Of a DNA stretch of 5,573 nt, positions 1-4,916 are shown piece by piece. The translations under genes were made by a program, and so were the position numbers. Where the stretch lies: the NCBI GenBank assembly GCA_013151535.1, contig JAADIC010000300.1, positions 1 to 5,573 of the forward strand, written 5' to 3'. Source of the DNA: Alphaproteobacteria bacterium (GTDB lineage: Bacteria > Pseudomonadota > Alphaproteobacteria > Rhodobacterales > Rhodobacteraceae). Every line of letters begins with the position of its first letter. Within the stretch, counting starts at the first letter, position 1. The notes beneath the pieces are model-generated. The model did no database searches. It was not told the origin of the DNA and saw nothing but the letters and a program-made list of their open reading frames with translations.

Positions 1-31
1 CCTCCGCTTCGGAGGGGGGTTAGGGGGGAGG
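1..31 (+). repeat. Palindromic GC-rich repeat, copy 1 (edge-truncated)
   Basis: A hairpin (CCTCCG, loop CTT, CGGAGG at 1-15) is followed by a G-rich tail ending GGGGGGAGG. It matches copy 3 (448-478) at 29 of 31 positions by hand alignment, and the reverse complement of copy 2 at 27 of 31. The hairpin is probably longer, because copies 2 and 3 have extra C residues on the side cut off here. Read on the minus strand it encodes the C-terminal tail of the DUF559 protein in frame. Confidence 0.9.
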
Positions 32-359
32 AAAGTGCCGCAATCACATCGGTAATCGCGCTCAAAACACCATCCATATTCTCATTCACTTCATTATTCC
101 AAAACCGCAGAACGCTCACATCACGCCGCACCAGATAGGCGGTTCTTTGCGCGTCTTTATCGGCCTCAGCCGCATGTTGGCCACCATCGACCTCAACCGC
201 CAATTTCAACGAAGGCGCGTAAAAATCGAGGATGAAGCGTTTATCAAACACCAGTTGGCGGCGAAATCTGACACCCAAACGCTCGCGCCGCAGTTCTGCC
301 CACAGCGCTGTTTCAGCCGGGGTCAAGGCGGCGTGCAATTCACGGGCGCGCCTCGTCAT
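1..359 (-). CDS. DUF559 (Vsr-like) endonuclease-domain protein, C-terminus cut by window edge
   Basis: The minus frame opens at ATG (359-357) and stays open to base 1, giving 119 complete residues with no stop, so the 3' end is missing. The protein reads as a DUF559 domain, a family of small proteins with a Vsr/PD-(D/E)XK-type nuclease fold. Visible landmarks are LTPAETALWAELR (about 12-24), FRRQ (32-35), the acidic DF at 45-46, VEVDGGQH (55-62) with candidate catalytic E56 and D58, and VLRFWNNEV (83-91). Nuclease activity is inferred from the fold, and no specific substrate is known to me. The last residues (SSPLTPLRSGG, from about 110) are encoded by a palindromic repeat, so the domain proper ends near residue 109. 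The start is uncertain: the frame is open further upstream and the only purine-rich GGGGGAGG lies about 20 nt away, inside another repeat copy. The gene follows nuoD on the same strand and interrupts the expected run to nuoE, or follows the operon if it ends here. Confidence 0.88.
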   Translation of the reverse strand, partial: MTRRARELHAALTPAETALWAELRRERLGVRFRRQLVFDKRFILDFYAPSLKLAVEVDGGQHAAEADKDAQRTAYLVRRDVSVLRFWNNEVNENMDGVLSAITDVIAALSSPLTPLRSG

Positions 360-379
360 GCCGGGGCCGCGTGAAAACG

Positions 380-416
380 CCTCCCCCTCAATCCCCCTCC
401 GAAACGGAGGGGGAGG
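380..416 (-). repeat. Palindromic GC-rich repeat, copy 2 (inverted relative to copies 1 and 3)
   Basis: The tail CCTCCCCCTCAAT is followed by a perfect 9-bp stem, CCCCCTCCG (393-401), loop AAA, CGGAGGGGG (405-413). It lies just upstream of the DUF559 start and in the opposite orientation to copies 1 and 3. Its tail points at the DUF559 gene, as does that of copy 1, so the gene is bracketed by inverted tails with the hairpins on the outside. Confidence 0.9.
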
Positions 417-443
417 CGATGACGCCGAAATCAAAGCGCGCTT

Positions 444-478
444 CCCCCCTGCGCTTCGGAGGGGGGCTAGGGGGGAGG
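444..478 (+). repeat. Palindromic GC-rich repeat, copy 3
   Basis: A stem CCCCCCT (444-450) with AGGGGGG (460-466) closes an imperfect inner part, and the tail CTAGGGGGGAGG (467-478) follows. It sits 9 nt beyond the nuoD stop codon. With copy 2 it forms an inverted pair (380-478) around a 27-nt centre that holds the 10-bp palindrome AAGCGCGCTT (434-443). This is the layout of a REP doublet (REPIN/BIME-like), although the sequence is not the enterobacterial REP. Confidence 0.9.
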
Positions 479-487
479 ACCGAGGTA

Positions 488-1699
488 TCACCGATCAATC
501 TCCCCGAAAACCACGTCAATCGAGCCGATAATCGCGCAACAATCCGCCAGTTGATGGCCGCGACACAGCATATCCATTGCCTGCAGGTGCAAATAGCCCG
601 GCGCGCGGATTTTGGCCTTGTAAGGCTTGTTCGTCCCATCCGCCACCAGATAGACGCCAAACTCGCCCTTGGGGGCCTCCACGGCGGCGTAAACTTCGCC
701 CGCTGGAACGTGGAAACCCTCGGTATAAAGTTTGAAATGGTGGATCAACGCCTCCATCGAGGTGGTGATCTCGGCCCGTTTCGGCGGTGTCAGCTTGCCG
801 CGTGCCAACACGTCGCCATCCGCCTGATCGAGCTTGGCAATGGCTTGCTGAATAATCTTAACGCTCTCGCGCATTTCCTGCATCCGGCACAGATAGCGAT
901 CATAACAATCGCCATTTTTGCCGACCGGAATCTGGAATTCAAATTCATCGTAACATTCATAAGGCTGGGCCCGGCGCAGATCCCATGCCATGCCGGAACC
1001 CCGGATCATCACACCGGAAAAACCCCAATCGAGCGCGTCCTGCTTGCTGACAATGGCGATATCGACATTGCGCTGCTTGAATATCCGGTTTTCGGTGATT
1101 AGCCCGTCGATATCATCCAGAACGGCAGGAAATTCATCGCACCATGTCAGGATGTCGTCGGTCAGGCCGGCAGGCAGGTCCTGATGCACGCCGCCGGGGC
1201 GGAAATAGGCGGCGTGAAGGCGCGCACCACACGCACGTTCATAAAAGCACATCAGCTTTTCGCGTTCCTCAAACCCCCAGAGCGGCGGTGTCAGCGCGCC
1301 CACATCCATCGCCTGCGTCGTGACGTTCAGAAGGTGGTTCAGAATGCGGCCGATTTCGCTGTAAAGCACCCGGATCAGGCTGGCGCGGCGCGGAATTTCG
1401 GTATTCGTCAGCTTTTCAATCGCCAGACACCAGGCATGTTCCTGGTTCATTGGTGCCACATAATCCAGCCGGTCAAAAAACGGCAGGCTTTGCAGATATG
1501 TCCGGCTTTCCATCAGCTTTTCGGTGCCGCGATGCAACAGGCCGATATGCGGGTCACAGCGCTCGACAACCTCGCCGTCCAGCTCCAGCACCATGCGCAG
1601 AACGCCGTGGGCCGCCGGATGCTGCGGGCCGAAATTGATGTTGAAATTGCGAATTTTCTGTTCGCCGGTCAGAGAATCTGAAAAATTTCCATCAGCCAT
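488..1699 (-). CDS. nuoD: NADH-quinone oxidoreductase subunit D (complex I 49 kDa subunit)
   Basis: This is a complete 403-residue NuoD, a peripheral-arm subunit that with NuoB forms the quinone-binding cavity of proton-pumping complex I at the cytoplasmic face of the membrane. The N-terminal GPQHPAAHG (24-32) carries the two conserved histidines H27 and H31. H31 and Y80 (in RLDY) align in spacing with the quinone headgroup ligands His38 and Tyr87 described for Thermus Nqo4. The C-terminus (IIGSIDVVFGEIDR) is the canonical family ending, so nothing is missing. ATG 1699-1697 overlaps the stop of the preceding small gene as TAATG, with an AAGGAG ribosome site 8 nt upstream (1708-1713). Unlike in E. 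coli, it is not fused to nuoC. The TGA stop is followed almost at once by palindromic repeats, which may affect how much transcript continues downstream. Confidence 0.98.
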   Translation of the reverse strand: MADGNFSDSLTGEQKIRNFNINFGPQHPAAHGVLRMVLELDGEVVERCDPHIGLLHRGTEKLMESRTYLQSLPFFDRLDYVAPMNQEHAWCLAIEKLTNTEIPRRASLIRVLYSEIGRILNHLLNVTTQAMDVGALTPPLWGFEEREKLMCFYERACGARLHAAYFRPGGVHQDLPAGLTDDILTWCDEFPAVLDDIDGLITENRIFKQRNVDIAIVSKQDALDWGFSGVMIRGSGMAWDLRRAQPYECYDEFEFQIPVGKNGDCYDRYLCRMQEMRESVKIIQQAIAKLDQADGDVLARGKLTPPKRAEITTSMEALIHHFKLYTEGFHVPAGEVYAAVEAPKGEFGVYLVADGTNKPYKAKIRAPGYLHLQAMDMLCRGHQLADCCAIIGSIDVVFGEIDR

Positions 1700-1926
1700 T
1701 AATGCAACTCCTTAGTATAGGAATTCTCGTAGTCACCCGACCATTTTGCGAAAGCAACAAACCAAAGAAGGAAGACGGTCCCGAGCACAGGAATAAGGAG
1801 AAGGAGCACCCAGATTCTCGATCTCCCAATTCTTCCCAATATGGCCCAAAACGGCGGTCCAATGAACAAAAGTAGGACAAAAAACCGGCCCAAAAATTGG
1901 CCCAAAACTTCTGGATCAAGAATCAT
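1699..1926 (-). CDS. Small two-helix membrane protein of unknown function, embedded between nuoC and nuoD
   Basis: I do not recognise a named family. The 75-residue product has two hydrophobic segments (about 11-30 and 38-60) joined by a short basic turn, GRIGRSR (31-37), and a polar tail, so an inner-membrane hairpin is likely. The start ATG (1926-1924) shares ATGA with the nuoC stop and has a strong GGAGGAGGG site 6 nt upstream. The stop shares TAATG with nuoD. This double coupling supports a real gene in this frame. Another frame (1692-1919, TTG start) also encodes 75 residues, but lacks a coherent pair of membrane segments and both junctions. Base composition differs from its neighbours: bases 1741-1920 are about 47% GC by hand count, against about 68% for 2101-2160 in nuoC. 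The 5' part has a roughly 12-nt periodic TTTTGGGCC motif. A role in complex I assembly is possible from position only. Confidence 0.78.
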   Translation of the reverse strand: MILDPEVLGQFLGRFFVLLLFIGPPFWAILGRIGRSRIWVLLLLIPVLGTVFLLWFVAFAKWSGDYENSYTKELH

Positions 1927-2531
1927 TTCACGCCCTCCTCCTTCTCGTCACCCGGCAGGATGTATTTCGCACCCTCCCAAGGCGACATGAAATCAAACTG
2001 GCGGTATTCCTGAACCAGCGAAACCGGCTCGTAAACCACGCGCTTTTCCTTGTCGTCATAGCGCACCTCGGTATAGCCCGAGGTCGGGAAATCCTTGCGC
2101 AGCGGATAGCCGCGAAAGCCGTAATCGGTCAGGATGCGGCGCAGGTCAGGGTGGCCCGCGAACATCACGCCGTACATGTCGAAGACCTCGCGCTCGAACC
2201 AGTTGGCCGCCGGATAGATTGACGTGATCGAGGGCACCAATTCGCCATCGCGCGCACAGGCTTTCACCCGAATGCGGTGGTTCTGGTACATCGACAGGAA
2301 GTGGTAAACCACCTCGAACCGCTTATCACGCGTCGGGTAATCCACCGCCGTGATGTCGATCAGGGTCGAGAACCGGCATTCACTGTGGGTCAGCAGAAAC
2401 TCGGCAAAGCCGACCAGCCGGTTCAGGGTGACGGTCACGCAGAGCTCGCCGCCGGTGATCGCGGTTGAGACCACCGCGTCTTCCTGTTTTCCCTGGATCA
2501 GGTCTGAAAGTTCCTGCAAGGCGTCGCTCAT
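1923..2531 (-). CDS. nuoC: NADH-quinone oxidoreductase subunit C (complex I 30 kDa subunit)
   Basis: This is a complete 202-residue NuoC, a cofactor-free peripheral-arm subunit that packs against NuoD and NuoB near the quinone site. The 30 kDa-subunit signature is plain: ANWFEREVFDMYG (109-121, with E113-R114-E115), followed by GHPDLRRILTDYGFRGYPLRKD (from about 127). RFSTLIDITAVDYP (53-66) and YHFLSMY (76-82) are also family-typical. The length matches unfused alphaproteobacterial NuoC. It starts 15 nt after the nuoB stop. The ribosome site is weak (GGGAA about 10 nt upstream, AGGAT immediately adjacent), so translation may depend on ribosomes arriving from nuoB. Its TGA stop overlaps the next start as ATGA. 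Confidence 0.98.
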   Translation of the reverse strand: MSDALQELSDLIQGKQEDAVVSTAITGGELCVTVTLNRLVGFAEFLLTHSECRFSTLIDITAVDYPTRDKRFEVVYHFLSMYQNHRIRVKACARDGELVPSITSIYPAANWFEREVFDMYGVMFAGHPDLRRILTDYGFRGYPLRKDFPTSGYTEVRYDDKEKRVVYEPVSLVQEYRQFDFMSPWEGAKYILPGDEKEEGVK

Positions 2532-2546
2532 ATCCTAGTTCCCGAT

Positions 2547-3077
2547 CTATCGCGCAATCGTGCCGGTGCGGCGGATTTTGCGTTGCAGTTGCAAGATGCC
2601 GTAAAGCAGCGCTTCGGCTGTCGGCGGGCAGCCCGGCACATAAATATCCACCGGCACCACGCGATCACAACCGCGCACCACTGAATAGCTGTAGTGGTAA
2701 TAGCCACCGCCATTGGCGCAGGACCCCATGGAGATCACATAGCGCGGTTCGGGCATCTGGTCGTAAACCTTGCGCAGGGCTGGCGCCATCTTGTTGGTCA
2801 GGGTTCCGGCCACGATCATCACATCGGACTGGCGCGGGGAGGCGCGCGGGGCGAAACCAAACCGTTCGGCATCATACCGGGGCATCGCCACATGCATCAT
2901 TTCAACCGCACAACAGGCCAGACCAAAGGTCATCCAGTGCAAGCTGCCAGTGCGGGCCCAGTTGACTAAATCCTCAGACGAGGTCAGCAAAAAACCCTTG
3001 TCCTGCAACTGATTATTGAGCGCGACGGTTGATACGTCTTTATCAACGCCGGCGGTATTGCCTGAAGTCACGACCAT
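2547..3077 (-). CDS. nuoB: NADH-quinone oxidoreductase subunit B (complex I PSST subunit, cluster N2)
   Basis: NuoB binds the terminal 4Fe-4S cluster N2, which passes electrons to quinone. With the start chosen here (176 residues) the cluster ligands are all present: tandem C55-C56 in GLACCAVEMM, C120 in SMGSCANGGG and C150 in VPGCPP. The C-terminus LQRKIRRTGTIAR is typical of alphaproteobacteria. I prefer ATG 3077-3075 over the ATG at 3098, because AAGGGGG (3085-3091) lies 7 nt upstream of it, while the upstream ATG has no ribosome site and would add MEEGGAG, which I do not recall in relatives. The chosen start overlaps the nuoA 3' end by 10 nt. The stop is TAG. Confidence 0.96.
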   Translation of the reverse strand: MVVTSGNTAGVDKDVSTVALNNQLQDKGFLLTSSEDLVNWARTGSLHWMTFGLACCAVEMMHVAMPRYDAERFGFAPRASPRQSDVMIVAGTLTNKMAPALRKVYDQMPEPRYVISMGSCANGGGYYHYSYSVVRGCDRVVPVDIYVPGCPPTAEALLYGILQLQRKIRRTGTIAR

Positions 3078-3433
3078 TCCAGCGCCCCCTTCTTCCATTC
3101 GTAAGCAAAGCCGATGGTCAAGACGCCCAGAAACACCATCATCGACCAGAAGCCGAGCAATCCAACATGCTGGAAAGAGGCCGCCCAGGGAAACAGAAAC
3201 GCCACCTCAAGGTCAAAGATGATGAACAGGATCGCCACCAGATAGAACCGCACATCGAATTTCATCCGCGCATCGTCAAAGGCGTTGAAGCCACATTCAT
3301 AGGCCGAGATTTTCTCGGCATCGGGATGGCGCACCGCGATCACCAAAGCGGCGGCGATCAAGACGATGGCAAGGGCGATGGCAAGGCCCAGAAAGACGAG
3401 GATCGGAAGGTACTCTCTTAACAACTGGTCCAA
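3068..3433 (-). CDS. nuoA: NADH-quinone oxidoreductase subunit A (complex I ND3 homologue), TTG start
   Basis: NuoA is a small membrane subunit (ND3 type) at the joint between the membrane arm and the peripheral arm. From TTG 3433-3431 the product is 121 residues, the usual length, beginning DQLLREYLPILVFLG after the initiator. Three membrane segments are visible (about 9-34, 62-83, 93-113). The conserved loop YECGF (45-49) carries the Cys known from mitochondrial ND3 active/deactive work, and FDLE (73-76) holds conserved acidic residues in the second helix. TTG is chosen because GAGGAG (3440-3445) sits 6 nt upstream and the family N-terminus starts here. An in-frame ATG at 3505 would add 24 unrelated residues, has no ribosome site, and lies within the proposed -35 box. 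This is the first gene of the visible nuo operon. Confidence 0.95.
   Translation of the reverse strand: MDQLLREYLPILVFLGLAIALAIVLIAAALVIAVRHPDAEKISAYECGFNAFDDARMKFDVRFYLVAILFIIFDLEVAFLFPWAASFQHVGLLGFWSMMVFLGVLTIGFAYEWKKGALEWS
3085..3091 (-). promoter_or_regulatory. Ribosome binding site deciding the nuoB start
   Basis: AAGGGGG on the minus strand lies 7 nt before ATG 3077-3075, within the last codons of nuoA. It is the reason for choosing the shorter NuoB over the form beginning at 3098. Confidence 0.65.
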
Positions 3434-3439
3434 CGGTGG

Positions 3440-3445
3440 CTCCTC
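3440..3445 (-). promoter_or_regulatory. Ribosome binding site deciding the nuoA TTG start
   Basis: GAGGAG on the minus strand is 6 nt before TTG 3433-3431. No other in-frame start codon nearby has a comparable site. Confidence 0.75.
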
Positions 3446-3476
3446 GATGCTAGGGCATGCAAAATTGTCTGCGTGA

Positions 3477-3505
3477 TCTTTACGCCCGCCAATGGGGGAG
3501 GTCAA
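3477..3505 (-). promoter_or_regulatory. Candidate sigma-70 promoter of the nuo operon
   Basis: On the minus strand TTGACC (3505-3500, five of six matches to TTGACA) is followed after 17 bp by TAAAGA (3482-3477, three of six matches to TATAAT). Transcription would begin near 3470, giving a leader of roughly 35-40 nt before the nuoA TTG. Spacing and position are good. The -10 box is weak, so this remains a prediction. Confidence 0.45.
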
Positions 3506-3533
3506 CAGAACCCGTGACAGGAATCAGTGAAAA

Positions 3534-3550
3534 TGCCGCAATTTGCGGCA
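3534..3550. promoter_or_regulatory. Perfect 17-bp palindrome between the MFS gene and nuoA (operator or weak terminator)
   Basis: TGCCGCAA-T-TTGCGGCA is a perfect inverted repeat with a one-base centre. It lies about 30 bp upstream of the proposed -35 box, a position suited to an activator or repressor dimer. As RNA on the minus strand it could fold as a 7-bp stem with a 3-nt loop followed by TTTT (3533-3530), so it could also act as a weak terminator for the MFS gene, 128 nt past its stop. The sequence alone does not decide between the two. Confidence 0.5.
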
Positions 3551-3677
3551 AGCGGAATTGCACCCCCCTGCCCGCCTTTAGGTTGCGTTGGGGTGGGGGT
3601 TTGATTTCTTGCTATAGATAACTCCGGCCAAGGGCCATTTTGAAAAAATGCCAAGTGGAACGTTGTTTGGAGTCGCC

Positions 3678-4916
3678 CTAACCCGCCCCGGTCTTGATCC
3701 GCATCAAAATGATGAACTGCACCAAGGCCGCCACAGCCGAGATCGCAAAGATCAGGGTCAGCCCGCTCCAGACCGCCAGAACGCCCGCTAAAAGTGGCAA
3801 CAGGAACGCAGGCGCGGTCAGGGCGTTGAAATAGCCGCTATAAGAGGGGCGCAGATCGTCGGGCGATATCTCCATCAGAAAGCCGATCACTGCGATTGTC
3901 AGCCCGTTGGCCAGTGCGCCCAAACCCATGAATATTGCAATGAACACCGGTAAGGTGCTGGTTGGGGCAGGCAAGCCCGTCATCACAAGGAACACGATCA
4001 CCAAGGGCGGGATGATCCGCCCGAAAGCAATGGCGCGCAGCAGGCTGGCCTTGCCCAGATGATCGCCCCACCAGCCCCAGAGGAAATTTGACAGCAGCGC
4101 ACCAAAGGTTTGCGCCCCCAGCAACAACGCCACACGGCCCAGCGAAAAGCCAACCAGATTGGCCTCTACCACATAAAACGGCATCGCCATCAGCACCACG
4201 CCGCCCATCCACTGGGCGTAAACGAACAGCCGGAAAGTTTTGTTGTCGCGAAACACCGTGACGCCCGCACGCAGATAGGCGAAAAAGCCGGGTTTCTGCG
4301 CGGAAATGCGCACCTGCTCCGGCTCACCGATCGAGGTGAACACAAAAGACGATACCAGCATCAGCCCCGACGCCATGGCGAATATCGCCGCGAAAGAGGC
4401 CGGAAAATCCCACGCACCAACCGCCTTGTCGGCAATCCACGCCACGCCCAGCGCCAGCACACCGCCGCCGAAAAACCGCGTTGCCAGCATGGTTGAACGC
4501 CGCGCACTTGGCACCGTGCGCGCCACGATATCGTTATAAGGAACCGCCACAATGCCGGAAATGAACGCATAGGCCACCCAAAGCACCATCACCACCGTGA
4601 CCAGCGCTATGTGCGACAGATCCGCGCCCAGCGCCAGCACCAGCGCAATCAGCCCGATGCAAATCGCCCGGCCAAACGCGCCGATGATGTAAAACGGCAT
4701 GGAAGACGCGGCGTTCTGCGCCAGAAACCCGACGAACAACTGCGGAAACAGCCAGCCGAAACGCAGAATCGCGGTGACCGCCCCCACCAGCACCGAGCTG
4801 CCTGAAAGCTGGTAAACCAGCGCCGACATGATAGTGGCACTATCCACCGCCGCCGAGCCTGCCTGAAAACTCACGCCCGCGATGATAACCTTGCGATAAC
4901 CCTGTTTGTCGCTCAT
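3678..4916 (-). CDS. Major facilitator superfamily (MFS) transporter, substrate unknown
   Basis: This 412-residue protein is rich in hydrophobic segments, consistent with about 12 transmembrane helices in two halves joined by a polar loop (about 197-228, starting GEPEQVRISAQKPG). In the second half, GWWGDHLGK (281-289) fits the MFS cytoplasmic motif A between two helices. The equivalent place in the first half (GFLAQNAAS, 63-71) is degenerate. PYNDIVARTVP (126-136) and RFFGGG (147-152) are notable conserved-looking patches. It should sit in the inner membrane as a secondary transporter, but I cannot name the substrate. The start is ATG 4916-4914, which overlaps the upstream TGA as ATGA and has GGAG 6 nt before it. 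A longer frame from 4967 would lie inside the neighbouring gene and is not supported. The stop is TAG. It is likely co-transcribed with the CcdA-like gene. Confidence 0.9.
   Translation of the reverse strand: MSDKQGYRKVIIAGVSFQAGSAAVDSATIMSALVYQLSGSSVLVGAVTAILRFGWLFPQLFVGFLAQNAASSMPFYIIGAFGRAICIGLIALVLALGADLSHIALVTVVMVLWVAYAFISGIVAVPYNDIVARTVPSARRSTMLATRFFGGGVLALGVAWIADKAVGAWDFPASFAAIFAMASGLMLVSSFVFTSIGEPEQVRISAQKPGFFAYLRAGVTVFRDNKTFRLFVYAQWMGGVVLMAMPFYVVEANLVGFSLGRVALLLGAQTFGALLSNFLWGWWGDHLGKASLLRAIAFGRIIPPLVIVFLVMTGLPAPTSTLPVFIAIFMGLGALANGLTIAVIGFLMEISPDDLRPSYSGYFNALTAPAFLLPLLAGVLAVWSGLTLIFAISAVAALVQFIILMRIKTGAG

Larger units (their letters stand above)
3434..3677. other. Intergenic region between the MFS gene and nuoA
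   Basis: These 244 bases hold the candidate nuo promoter, the nuoA ribosome site and the 17-bp palindrome. Near the MFS end an AT-rich inverted repeat (CATTTT, loop GAA, AAAATG at 3636-3650) is visible but is not followed by a T-run in the MFS reading direction. I see no convincing small gene or RNA here. Confidence 0.6.

Noticed and set aside
380..478. CRISPR-like array
   Set aside because: The two units are in opposite orientations with a single short centre. This is a palindromic repeat doublet, not spaced direct repeats.
371..1102. 243-residue plus-strand frame across nuoD
   Set aside because: It lies antisense to a clearly conserved nuoD and resembles no protein I know. It is a composition-driven shadow.
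1184..1681. 165-residue plus-strand frame antisense to nuoD
   Set aside because: It is a shadow of nuoD with no recognisable domain or ribosome site.
1692..1919. Alternative 75-residue frame with a TTG start between nuoC and nuoD
   Set aside because: It lacks the coupled junctions and a coherent pair of membrane segments. The frame at 1699-1926 has a strong ribosome site and both ATGA and TAATG overlaps.
2465..2965. 166-residue plus-strand frame antisense to nuoB and the nuoC start
   Set aside because: It is a low-complexity Arg/Ser/Pro-rich translation opposite a conserved gene.
3434..3505. ATG-initiated N-terminal extension of NuoA
   Set aside because: The extra 24 residues are not family-like and there is no ribosome site for the ATG. 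The TTG start has a good one.
3609..3622. TATAGAT-like -10 element
   Set aside because: No matching -35 box with proper spacing in either direction. On the plus strand it would transcribe antisense to the MFS gene.
3626..3652. Inverted repeats GGCC-AAG-GGCC and CATTTT-GAA-AAAATG as an MFS terminator
   Set aside because: The stems are short and no T-run follows them in the minus-strand direction, so intrinsic termination is not supported.
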